DNA of 64,000 nucleotides, from NCBI RefSeq assembly GCF_013488225.1, contig NZ_CP041240.1, forward strand, positions 1 through 64,000, written 5' to 3'. How positions within the stretch are numbered: position 1 is the first letter of the stretch; each line of letters begins with the position of its first letter. The stretch comes from Sinorhizobium mexicanum (lineage in GTDB: Bacteria > Pseudomonadota > Alphaproteobacteria > Rhizobiales > Rhizobiaceae). The notes beneath the pieces were generated by a model. The model had not been told where the DNA came from. It searched no databases and saw nothing but the letters and a program-made list of their open reading frames with translations. The translations under genes were made by a program, and so were the position numbers. Shown here one piece after another: positions 53,678 to 62,401 of the stretch.

Positions 53678-53940
53678 TTAAAGTACTGTTTTTTGAGCGT
53701 TGAGGACCAGCTTCACACCATTCGGTTCTTCCGCAGATAATTGCAAGATCATGCCCTTGATCTCTTTTGCAGCACCGGCCGAGCGTTGGGCCAATTCACG
53801 AACCTCCTCAGCGACAACCGCAAAGCGCTTCCCTTCTTGCCGGCACGCGGTGCCTCTACGCCCGCATTGAGCGCGAGAAGGGTGGTTTGATAGGCGATTT
53901 CTTCAATGACTCCGATGATATTGACGCCGCACTGATTGCG
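53678..53940 (-). pseudogene. Methyl-accepting chemotaxis protein remnant
   Basis: The signalling tip of a chemoreceptor can be read: [20 protein letters not shown] followed by VEAPRAGKK, then, after a one-base shift, [20 protein letters not shown] and the end at 53678. The receptor part and most of the helices are missing. It is non-functional. Confidence 0.8.
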
Positions 53941-54263
53941 TATCGGACCCGCGCCGTTTCGCCTGAGGACGAGATCTGCACCTTCGTGATTTTGCGGCGC
54001 GGCGCGCCGGCTTCGGCGAGCATCTGCTCTCGCAGCTGAACGGCACAAACATCTCATCATCGGCAATAACGATCCGCGCAAAACCACCGGCGCATACGCC
54101 TGGTCCAGCGTTCAGCATAATGCTGAACTGACGCTAGCCGGACATTTTTCTCATCCTCCGCCACTATCCATTCCGCACCTGGAACCAGATGGGGAAAAAA
54201 TCGATCAATCTCCGTGGTCATTCGCATGGACGGCTGAAACCGATGCCGCGACAGTTCGATGTA

Positions 54264-55110
54264 GCGTCGACCATCTCCGTAGCCGTGCTACCGCTTGCAG
54301 TGCAGTCCCGCGGCACAGGCGCTGTCTCCAGCTTCTTCGGCCCAATTACTCTCGCGTGGTTTCTGGTGATGGAAGCGGCCGGTGTCGTCCATATCGGTGG
54401 TGACTTGCCCATCCTCCCTTCTTTCAATCCTGTTTACGCTGTTACCTTCTTGTAGAATGCCGGGCCCATTGGCTTCATCGTGCCCGGCGCCATCTTCCTC
54501 GCGGTGACCGGCGCCGAGTCGCTTTATGCGGATCTCGGCACTTGGGGCGCCAGCCGATCCAGGCGGCCTGCTTTGCAATCGTATTTGAGGCGCCGACCTT
54601 GAACTATCTCGGACAGGGCGCGATGGTGCTGTGGCATCCCGGTGCCATTTCGGATCCGTTTTTTCTTGACGTTCCCGAAATGGGCGCTGCTGCTGGTGGT
54701 GATCCTCGCCACTGACGCAACAATCATCGCCAGCCAGTCGGTGATCACCGGAGCGTTTTCACTCGTCCGGCAAGCGATCCATCTTGGATTCCTGCCAAGA
54801 TTCGAGATCTGTTACACCTCGGAAACACTAATGGGACAGATCTATCTGCCCTTGCACTCCTCACTGGCGTCCTTGTGCTCAATGTTTGTGTTCGGTAGCT
54901 CCGAATCCCTTGCCCCGGCTTATGGTGTATCGATCATCGGCGGCATGGTGATCGATACAGTTCTCGCTTTCGCATTCCTCCGATATCTGTCGAACTAGCC
55001 CGTCTTCGCGGCGACTGCATTCCTGCTTCCTCTGTTCTTGCTCGGTTTTTCTCGGCGCCAATTTGTTTAAGCTCCACCATGGGGCTGCGTTCGGTCAGGA
55101 GAACGGCCTA
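54264..55110 (+). pseudogene. kup: Decayed potassium transporter gene
   Basis: Kup-family sequence runs through several frames: FFGPITLAWFLVMEAAGVVH, a TAG stop after [22 protein letters not shown] and ESLYADLG, a shift to [20 protein letters not shown] and LGQGAM, then [32 protein letters not shown], and finally FLGANLFKLHHGAAFG near 55090. The 5' part is missing. Several stops and shifts make it dead. Confidence 0.85.
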
Positions 55111-55382
55111 TATGGCTGCGTCAGTCCTATAGTCTCTGAATCTGCGGCGACCAGCCGCGCGAGATGTGGCACGCCTAACAGTATCTTTAAGGTCTTGATA
55201 ACGTCGGCCGCTTCGACAAGGACGTCCCTGACCTTTTCCGCGCTATGGGCGGGTAACTGGCACGACCTGATGCTATTGCAACGCGCAGGCTTGTCCGGCG
55301 TTTGTGGGAACTGCTCCTTATGGAGTGCTTGTTTTGATGATTTTGCCACCCAATCAGATTCGAGGTGTAAATCTCCGCTCGT

Positions 55383-56240
55383 TCAATCCCTAGCCTCTAC
55401 AGCACTTCCGACTTTACCTCTACGCCAACGACGTCGATCGAATGGGAACATAATGTAATCGCGCACGGTGAGCGGCTCCGGCTGGTTTCGGAGGCCAACT
55501 TCCGGCCACTCGTTCTTTTTTGGCCAATATGCCGTTAGAAAAACCGTGTCCCAGATGGTTGTAAAGAAACCATAGTTTCGGTGCCGGTGATGCGGTTCCA
55601 TCGAGTGGTGAATGCGGTGGAACTTATTGTCGCCAATGATATATCGCAGCGGCCCAAGATTGATGCGGGTGCTAGAGTGTGAAAGATGACCCTGAAAGGT
55701 AATCAGTGTCATGGCAATAACGGGCACTACGCCAGATTCGAAGTGGATCAGCGCGAGTGGCAGCGCTACTAACGCTGCGTAAATGAGGGGCTCGGTAACG
55801 TGATGGTTGCAATTCCATGCCGTCAACTCGCGGATCGAGTGGTGAGTGGCGTGCAGGCGCCAGAGGAATGGAACAGCATGCTGAGCGCGGTGCATCCAGT
55901 AGTAAAAGAAGTCGCCGGCAATCGCGACTAAAACCCCTGAGAGGACGGCCAATCCATTGTTTATGATTGCGTTGTCAGAGTGAAGCAACGAACCGAAATC
56001 GATCGTTACGAGCGGCTTTATCCCTAACCAGCCCAAACTCACAGCGAAGAGGTGCCAGATCAACGCACCCAATCCGAGGCGAATAATCCAATTCCGCACG
56101 CCGCGCACGTATGAGGCGAGACTGTATTGATAAGCCGGAAAGGTTAGCTCCAGCGCGGCGCAAAAGGTGGCGAAGATCACAACCAGCTCAAGCGATTTCA
56201 TGAAGGACTGGGTCATCTGATTAACATCGAGAACGTGCAT
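55383..56240 (-). CDS. Fatty acid hydroxylase / sterol desaturase family protein
   Basis: A 285-residue membrane-bound di-iron hydroxylase. The three His boxes are HRAQH (117-121), HATHH (130-134) and HRIHH (208-212), with the following HHRHRNYG. Membrane helices lie at about 15-35, 50-72 and 92-115. It would hydroxylate a lipid. It starts at ATG 56240. A nod box lies 262 bases upstream in the same direction, so induction by NodD and plant flavonoids is likely. Hydroxylated acyl chains on Nod factors or on other symbiotic lipids are possible products. Nothing in the sequence identifies the substrate. Confidence 0.87.
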   Translation of the reverse strand: MHVLDVNQMTQSFMKSLELVVIFATFCAALELTFPAYQYSLASYVRGVRNWIIRLGLGALIWHLFAVSLGWLGIKPLVTIDFGSLLHSDNAIINNGLAVLSGVLVAIAGDFFYYWMHRAQHAVPFLWRLHATHHSIRELTAWNCNHHVTEPLIYAALVALPLALIHFESGVVPVIAMTLITFQGHLSHSSTRINLGPLRYIIGDNKFHRIHHSMEPHHRHRNYGFFTTIWDTVFLTAYWPKKNEWPEVGLRNQPEPLTVRDYIMFPFDRRRWRRGKVGSAVEARD

Positions 56241-56502
56241 TTGTTTGCTCCGGCGAATCGTTAAAATGCGCCAACCTCAGGTCGGAGTGACTCTCATCAC
56301 CGCGGCCGTCTTCGTCGCGAGGGCGGATCCCCTAGTTATGAATCTCCAGCGCGCCCGACAAATTCGGGTCGGCATCCGGATCGATATCCGCGCAGAAAAC
56401 ACGAATCGCATATAGGCACGTCGTGCAAACTCCCTTTTACTGCGCATCCAAACGGTGATAATTCCGCCAGCACCGCGTGAACGTGCTATGCGGCATTCTC
56501 GC

Positions 56503-56550
56503 AGATTGGTAAAATCGATTGTTTGGATAAGACCAATCCATGCCACAAAT
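56503..56550 (-). promoter_or_regulatory. nod box (NodD-binding site)
   Basis: On the minus strand the sequence ends ATCCAAACAATCGATTTTAC followed by CAATCT, an exact match to the downstream half of the rhizobial nod box. It is preceded by CATGGATT and a 6-base spacer, fitting YRYRGATG with one mismatch. The outermost ATCCAY block is degenerate. It points toward the fatty acid hydroxylase gene. Confidence 0.85.
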
Positions 56551-57542
56551 GGGGAGGGGGGACGAGTCCGGTCGACGAGGTGGCTGGCGCGAGGCGACCG
56601 ACCATGCCTCAGTATGTTGAGGCGGCGACTTCCAATGGCGGCAGAGCCTTGTAATGCCCAGCGATGTAGCGAACGGATGTGCCTTGAGCTGATCACGCCT
56701 TTCGACGAGCGTTCGGCCCCCTGGCCAGACGCGCTGGTTAGTTGTTTGATCGTCTCGCCAAGCTTGAGGGTGAACGGCTCGCTCTGATAGGTGCTGCGTG
56801 CTCCAGGCCGACCGCCGTAACTTCTACGACCGCATCGAACTTCTCATTTCCCTCGAGAATCCTCAAAGTCGTCCACGTGATCGCCACCTGCTGCGTCTTG
56901 TGATCGCGGTGGAGCGCGATCCGCTCCGCGAGCATGTCTTCGCCGGCAATCGCCGAAATTCGATAGTCGGTACCGGCGGTGGCGAGATCTTCGGCGTCGC
57001 TAGGCAAGCGCACGGTCAGTTGCGCGCGATCCTGAACTCACGACCTTGTAGTTTGGCGCGGGATGCCGTCTGCCTCCTTTCAAGGCCAGGGATAAACAGG
57101 CGACTTCTCGAAACGCGGCGATTATAGGCCGGTCTACCGATCGTCCAAAATAGGCTCGAATTTACCCGTTGCCGCAGGTCTCAGCCCAGCGCTCGGACCT
57201 GTTTGACTTGCCTGTCAAAGAAGCATCGCTCCTCAGGCACTATACCCCCGTTGGCGACGATCTGAGCTAGTCCATTTTGAGTAGAAATGAACGGCGCGAT
57301 AACTATCGGGACTGCGCGGTAATGACATTGGCGCTTGATGGTCGTAGCGATAAACATAAATTAGCGCCAAGTATTGAGCGAACACCTTAGCTGAACGTAC
57401 TTAATTTTAGTATGCCGCCACTAGAATACTATCGTAATGAAGGATGTTTCACGAATAGTTCGCAATTTTCTCAGGCGAATTTTAACGCACTCAGGTAGCG
57501 ACTCAGAAGCCGAAAGATATAGCCAATACGAAGGAGGCATAA
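56551..57542. other. Intergenic, no convincing gene
   Basis: Frames at 56738-57013 (-) and 56798-57127 (+) are unconvincing. The last bases (AAGGAGGCATAA) are the ribosome binding site of the LuxR-type gene. The region before it is AT-rich and likely holds its promoter. Confidence 0.45.
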
Positions 57543-58316
57543 ATGTACCGCACGAGTTCGCCCCTGAGCAATTTTGCAGATAACGACAAGGTGTCGCCGA
57601 AGAAAAGCAAGATTGTAGTGCTCGCTAAGACCGACCTGTTCGCCGAATGTTTGACGCAGGCGATCAGCGTGCGTTTTCAGGATCGGGACGTCGTAAGCCT
57701 TTCCAGCGCCGAGCGTCTCTTGGACGGCAAACTTATCAACGTAAGCCTGATCGTGCTCTACGGTCTGCCCGCGGCAGCATTTCCATCGATCATGAGGATG
57801 ATCCACGAGTTCCATCCGAAGGCCGGTGTCGCCCTGATGGTGCAGGATGCGGAGGAGCTCGACTCGTCGATCGCGGGAGTTGTCGAGGAAGGGTTGGTTC
57901 ACGGCGTGCTGCCGCTGAACCTCAATCTCGACGTATGCCTTACCGCCATTGATCTGTTGATGAAGGGCGGCGAGTATTTTCCCGCCGCGTTGCTTCGCCG
58001 CCTGGCGCCGAGAGCGCTCTCAGGCGGCGGCCTTGTTGAGCAAAACCAGGCGTCTTCGGAAGCCATCGATCTGGAACCCAAAACCGGCTTTGGCCAAGGC
58101 CTCCTGACGACGCGCGAAATCCAGATTCTCGATCTCATCTGCATGGGCACACAGAACAAGATCATCGCCGATCGTCTCGGGCTTTCCGAAAACACCGTCA
58201 AGGTGCACGTCCGCAACCTCTACAAGAAAATGAACGTGCGCAACCGGACGGAGGCGGCGTCGCGCTACTTCCGGAGCGACGCTGATCTGGCCTCGCTCCG
58301 CGCATCATCACGCTGA
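57543..58316 (+). CDS. LuxR-family transcriptional regulator
   Basis: A 257-residue protein with a receiver-like N-terminal domain (about 22-140) and a LuxR HTH (LTTREIQILDLICMGTQNKI, then IADRLGLSENTVKVHVRNLY). The receiver-like part lacks a clear phosphoacceptor Asp (VSLIVLYGLP in place of the usual DxxxxD strand), so it may not be phosphorylated. It starts at ATG 57543 behind a perfect AAGGAGG. Related single-domain-degenerate regulators occur next to exopolysaccharide and symbiosis genes in rhizobia. No kinase lies nearby. Confidence 0.88.
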   Translation: MYRTSSPLSNFADNDKVSPKKSKIVVLAKTDLFAECLTQAISVRFQDRDVVSLSSAERLLDGKLINVSLIVLYGLPAAAFPSIMRMIHEFHPKAGVALMVQDAEELDSSIAGVVEEGLVHGVLPLNLNLDVCLTAIDLLMKGGEYFPAALLRRLAPRALSGGGLVEQNQASSEAIDLEPKTGFGQGLLTTREIQILDLICMGTQNKIIADRLGLSENTVKVHVRNLYKKMNVRNRTEAASRYFRSDADLASLRASSR

Positions 58317-58848
58317 CGGAACTGACCGAAGTGGCGGCTTGATTGTCGTGGAGCCGCGCGCCGTATCAGTCGGCCGTGAGCAACAGAGGAATTTGGCTGC
58401 GCTTGCAGCAACAGCCTCGGGGCGGACACCCAGAAGGCCGGAATAGGCTCCGAAAGCGAGCGTGCCTACAAGCACAGCGCGAAGCCGGAAGAGGCCTGCA
58501 GCCGCCAGAGCTTCGACGATCACGCCTGAGCTTCGGTCGGCCGCCACCAGGCCGCCGTCCCTCGTGAGGCTGGAGACCAGACGTCGGCGTGTCCTGTAGT
58601 CGGTTTTGATGGTGGAGAAGTCCTCGACGCGTTTCGTGATCTCAGGATCTTCGACGGGGCCGACATATTTCCGCTTTTGACCGCCTTCGCCGTCTGGCTG
58701 ATCGAAATACCAGTAATCGCGATCCTTGACCCTGACCTTCACAAAGCGACCAGTCGGCGGGAAGCCCAGCGTCCAGGGCGTCATCCATCGCACGCTGACT
58801 GACCTCGGCGAGCATCGTCTGGTACATCATGTCGACGGTTTTCAGCAT
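58308..58848 (-). pseudogene. Broken GSU2403-type nucleotidyltransferase gene
   Basis: The gene starts at ATG 58848 (MLKTVDMMYQTMLAEVSQRA, then MDDALDA), shifts by one base near 58775, and continues GFPPTGRFVKVRVKDRDYWY, FDQPDGEGGQKRKYVGPVED and RLRAVLVGTLAFGAYSGLLG. These are the N-terminal half of the GSU2403-fold nucleotidyltransferases common on rhizobial plasmids. After GVRPEAVAAS the sequence no longer matches, and the catalytic C-terminal part is missing. It ends antisense to the last bases of the LuxR gene. Confidence 0.75.
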
Positions 58849-58858
58849 GGATCTCGGC

Positions 58859-58942
58859 GTTATACTGGATTTCCAGATTTAGTATAGTAAAGCGGGGGTC
58901 CGTATCAACGCTATTATATCATAATCAAAAATCTAGTATAAC
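58859..58942. promoter_or_regulatory. Three-copy TATACTRGATTT operator upstream of the nucleotidyltransferase remnant
   Basis: GTTATACTGGATTT (58859-58872) and AAATCTAGTATAAC (58929-58942) are inverted copies with one mismatch. A third, shorter copy GATTTAGTATA lies at 58876-58886. The AT-rich segment is the promoter region of the broken gene. Confidence 0.5.
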
Positions 58943-59835
58943 TGTCGTGCTCAGACGCGCCCGCTTGGCAAGTGCATCAACCAACTCTGTTGTTGCAAGT
59001 TGAATTCTGTGTTTCCATCCTGGTTCTGCGGGCTAGCGGCAGCGCGACGCGCGGAAGCGGTCTGGCTGTGATATATTGGCCCCTCATTTCCGGCTTTGCC
59101 GTGTTGTCGCAGGCGCCTGACTCAATCCGGCCGCCGACAGCTCGTCCTTCTCATCATCCAGACGGCCATCATGCTGGTACTGATCGGCGGCTGGCGCTGA
59201 ACCTGCGCGGCGCAAACAGCATGCAGCGCGAAATCGACCGGTTGGAAGCTGAGTGGAAATAAGTCGACATCCGACAACGGCGGGCGGAAAAAACCCTCGC
59301 AAGCCGATTCAGAGCGGGCAATCGCCGTCATGGACGATCGTGACGCCCCCCGCATTCACTGACGGATATCGATCCTCGGGCCCAAGGTTTGAGTGGTGAC
59401 TTGTCGCACAATGTTGCCATCTGCGACATCCAGGCAGACGGCCTCGACCACATATCGATATCCCACGAGGCTCCAACGCCTGAAATCGCGGTGCAGGTCG
59501 CATCGAATAGTGATGGTGGGTACCTTCGACTGATGCCGTGCTTCGTCATCCACGCCGAGTCCACCAGAAAGACTCGCGGTATTCGTGCATACGAGAGCTT
59601 TAATTTTTTCTTCTTTAGGTCCCTTCATAGCGGACAAAATAGCCTAAATTCGAAGCCCCTGGTGCTCGCAGTTCTCAGCTGAAATGGTCGAACGCACCAT
59701 GCTTACCGACGCAAATGCGTGGTCAATGAGGAGGATGTAAGCATCGAAGAGCCGCGCGGAGACAACTCCGCGCGGCCGAGGGGAATGCCGATAGGTGCCC
59801 CGGCGAAAGACGGCTAGGCGCATCAGTTGAATATT
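58943..59835. other. Unclear region, possibly decayed small genes
   Basis: A membrane-helix-like peptide (RQLVLLIIQTAIMLVLIGGW) near 59125-59185 continues, after a frameshift, into LRGANSMQREIDRLEAEWK, which may be a broken small membrane protein. A minus frame at 59356-59628 could encode a 90-residue protein, but it has neither a motif nor a ribosome binding site. Confidence 0.35.
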
Positions 59836-60078
59836 CTAATCCTGGACTTTGAACGCGGACGTCTCTCCCGAGAACGTGCAGGTGGCGGTCCAGTCCATCG
59901 CGAATGTCCCGTGTTCGGGCGTTGCCGTGATATGGTATTTGTCACCCTTCTTCGGGCGCTTCTCCGGATCGAATTTTCCGCAGGCGAAATCTTTCTCGCC
60001 GCCGCTTCCGGTTCCGTCTTTCAGCAGTTCGTTTCCGCCGTTGGCAGGCGCAACGGCGACGTTCTCCCAATTGGGCAT
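59836..60078 (-). CDS. Small unknown protein, last gene of the 62.3-59.8 kb cluster
   Basis: An 80-residue protein starting MPNWENVAVAPANGGNELLK; GGAGG precedes ATG 60078 by 8 bases. It has two Cys (about 33 and 66) and a beta-like C-terminal half (KYHITATPEHGTFAMDWTAT). No family recognised. It follows the caspase-like gene by about 90 bases. Confidence 0.65.
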   Translation of the reverse strand: MPNWENVAVAPANGGNELLKDGTGSGGEKDFACGKFDPEKRPKKGDKYHITATPEHGTFAMDWTATCTFSGETSAFKVQD

Positions 60079-60170
60079 GATTCCTACCTCCATCTGGTCT
60101 CGACTATGACGTGGATTTGCAATGAAGCGTTTCTGCCAAGGACGCTCGGCAGAAACGGTCTTGGTGCGCC

Positions 60171-60632
60171 CTATTTTCCGTCGCGGGCTTCGACCCAGGA
60201 CCTGTCCGTCGGCGGCGGCAAGGGACCTTTGGGTTTGCCGGTCTGGCCCCAGGCGGTCATCTTCGGAAAGCTTGGTCCAATCAGCTTCTTATAGGACTGG
60301 ACAAAGCTCAGGCCGCTCGCGCCCGGAGCCGCCGAAAGGCAGGCATAGACGTAGACGCCGCCGGAATACCCTTCGGGAAAGATCGTCAGGTTCTTGTTTA
60401 GATCGCGCGCGGTCAGGTAGAAGTCGTTACCCTTGCTGCCAATGACGGGCTGGCCTTCGTCCCCGAAAGCTGCGCCGTGTGCCACGATGAACAGATCCTC
60501 GGTCGAGCGAAGATCAGGAATGTCCTTGTCGAATACTTTGTACCATTCGCCGAAGACATGGTGATTGCCTTTGGCGGCGTCACGGGCAATGTCCTCGACC
60601 ATGGGATCGTCAGTGCAGGCTGCAATAATCAT
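60171..60632 (-). CDS. Small caspase/CHAT-like protein
   Basis: A 153-residue protein. Strand-His motif DLFIVAHGAAFGDEG (His52) and strand-Cys motif GGVYVYACLSAAPGA (Cys98) have the order and spacing of the caspase/CHAT/C80 fold, without the accessory domains of larger members. ATG 60632 follows GGAGGATACCG. No signal peptide is seen. It is the third gene of a leftward cluster with two unknown proteins upstream and one downstream. A proteolytic role is inferred from the His-Cys pair; it could also be a related non-proteolytic fold. Confidence 0.65.
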   Translation of the reverse strand: MIIAACTDDPMVEDIARDAAKGNHHVFGEWYKVFDKDIPDLRSTEDLFIVAHGAAFGDEGQPVIGSKGNDFYLTARDLNKNLTIFPEGYSGGVYVYACLSAAPGASGLSFVQSYKKLIGPSFPKMTAWGQTGKPKGPLPPPTDRSWVEARDGK

Positions 60633-60673
60633 CGGTATCCTCCATTGACTTGGATGTTGAATGGGTCTGCGGA

Positions 60674-61246
60674 TCAGAGGGAGATGCGCAGGTAGTAGGG
60701 CTGGTCGCTCGGTGGGCCGTAGCCGCCGAAAAGCTCCGCAATCCTGGATGCTGCTTGCTTGTCCGACAGGTTCAGTGATGCCGAAAGGAAGGTCGAAGCG
60801 ATGCTGAAATTCTCCGAACCTCGCCCTTCAGCCACGTTCAGGCAGGTCAGGTAGAGGTGGATCTCGGCGGGGTTGCTTTGATCCAGGATGAGGCAGTTGA
60901 ATGTCGTCGGTTCCCCATACTTGCTGAGATAGGAATTGATCTGCTTCGCCAGACCGGCCGGGGCCTTACCTCCACCTGCGGCATTGGCGCAGATCGACGC
61001 AAGGGCGCCGGGCAAATCGCCAACGGGCATTGTGCGGTTCAGCGTTTGCGACGTCGTCGCGCTTTCCACCTGGCTCGGGACCATCTGCACGGCATTCTGC
61101 CATGTGCGAGGGTCCAGGTTTCGAGATGGGTCTTCAGATAGTTTTTGGATCAGGGCAGAGCAAATCCTCTCCGCTTGGAGCGGATCGCCGCTCTTGGGTC
61201 CGACCACCGAAAAAAGACCCGCAGCAGTTTTCGCGAATGGGTTCAT
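60674..61246 (-). CDS. Unknown helical protein
   Basis: A 190-residue protein, MNPFAKTAAGLFSVVGPKSG at the start, behind GGAAGGAAA. It is mostly helical with a conserved-looking C-terminal end (AELFGGYGPPSDQPYYLRIS). No known family and no signal peptide. It lies about 40 bases before the caspase-like gene, which it may accompany as regulator or substrate. Confidence 0.65.
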   Translation of the reverse strand: MNPFAKTAAGLFSVVGPKSGDPLQAERICSALIQKLSEDPSRNLDPRTWQNAVQMVPSQVESATTSQTLNRTMPVGDLPGALASICANAAGGGKAPAGLAKQINSYLSKYGEPTTFNCLILDQSNPAEIHLYLTCLNVAEGRGSENFSIASTFLSASLNLSDKQAASRIAELFGGYGPPSDQPYYLRISL

Positions 61247-61390
61247 GTCGGTTTCCTTCCGGGAACGGCAGTGAAGAGCGCCAGGCAGCGCGATAGAGTC
61301 TTCCGGATTGCTCCATCGCCTTGGCTGACGCTTTGTCCCAAGCCGAACCGTGGTTCGATGAGCTGCGTTGATCGCGATTGAGGTCCGAGC

Positions 61391-62266
61391 TCAGACCTGC
61401 GGCTTGATGTCGTTCTGCGGAGTCGAGCCGCCGTTGAAGAAGTTCTTGGCCTTCTTGAACTGCTCGGTGGAGTTCTTGTTCACGAGCTCCTGGAAGTTCT
61501 TATAGTCTGGGCCGTCCTTGCGGATGCGACGGGTCTGAACGATGTTGGTGATCTCGGTATAGTCCATGTCGACATTGACGTATTGTGTCGACGAGCAGGA
61601 GGATTTCAGCTCGAGGAAGTATTCCTTGAACTCGATCTGCCGCAACACGATCGCACCGTAGTCGAAATATCCGCCGGCCCCGTTATCGAGAAGATAGCTT
61701 TGATAGGTGCATGTCAGCGCCTTGTACTGCTGCGCCTTGCTGCTGGCACTGAAGGTCAGGTTGCCCATCTGCGTCAGGAAGGACTGGAAATCCGTCAGCA
61801 AAGATGCCCCGCCCGTGATGAGCGCCTTGGCAATCAAGGAGAGGAACGTGCCCGAAACGGACGTGCCGACAAATTTGTTCGAGTAGGCTTTCTGCTTCTG
61901 CGCTCCGATCGAGAGATCGGGAATGTTACCGACGACGTCCGACCAAGTGTCTATGTCGAGTTTTTTCGAGTCGATATTGGGATAGTGGGTATGCATATAG
62001 TCGTGGATGAGGCCGCCCATCGCCAGCAGATTGTCCTGGTTTTCATTCATGATGCCGCTCCACGTCGGATCATTGGTTTTCTGGCCAATGAGGTGGAACT
62101 GAACTGTGCCCTGGTCGTTGGCGATCTGCTCGTCGCTGGGGGCCTGAGCATCGGTCTTGGCCAGCATCAGAGGCTTGGCATAAAAGAAGGTGCGTGCTGC
62201 GTCGTAGCTCTTGTTCGAATAGCTCTGTTCATGTTCCTGGACATTCACTGCGGATACGCTCGGCAT
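61391..62266 (-). CDS. Unknown protein, first gene of the cluster
   Basis: A 291-residue protein with an excellent ribosome binding site (AGGAGG) before ATG 62266. It begins MPSVSAVNVQEHEQSYSNKS; the middle has a hydrophobic helix pair (GTFLSLIAKALITGGASLLT) that could enter a membrane, with no signal peptide. Cys residues are in ALTCTYQSYL and SSCSST. I do not recognise the family. The hydrophobic hairpin-like centre within a soluble protein suggests a pore-forming toxin or membrane-inserting effector, but this is speculative. Confidence 0.65.
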   Translation of the reverse strand: MPSVSAVNVQEHEQSYSNKSYDAARTFFYAKPLMLAKTDAQAPSDEQIANDQGTVQFHLIGQKTNDPTWSGIMNENQDNLLAMGGLIHDYMHTHYPNIDSKKLDIDTWSDVVGNIPDLSIGAQKQKAYSNKFVGTSVSGTFLSLIAKALITGGASLLTDFQSFLTQMGNLTFSASSKAQQYKALTCTYQSYLLDNGAGGYFDYGAIVLRQIEFKEYFLELKSSCSSTQYVNVDMDYTEITNIVQTRRIRKDGPDYKNFQELVNKNSTEQFKKAKNFFNGGSTPQNDIKPQV

Positions 62267-62401
62267 ACTTGCCTCCTACGGTGAGATTTGAACGTTGCTC
62301 CGAGAGCCTTCGGGCTTTCCCCGTAAAACTAATGGGTGTAATAATCCCTTTGAATGCTCTCATTAGCTGTATATCAGGTTGTTTCGGTCTCCACCTTTGC
62401 C

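Noticed and set aside
55255..55285. Sigma-54-like TGGCACG followed by TTGC
   Set aside because: The spacing between the two elements is too long for a -24/-12 promoter.
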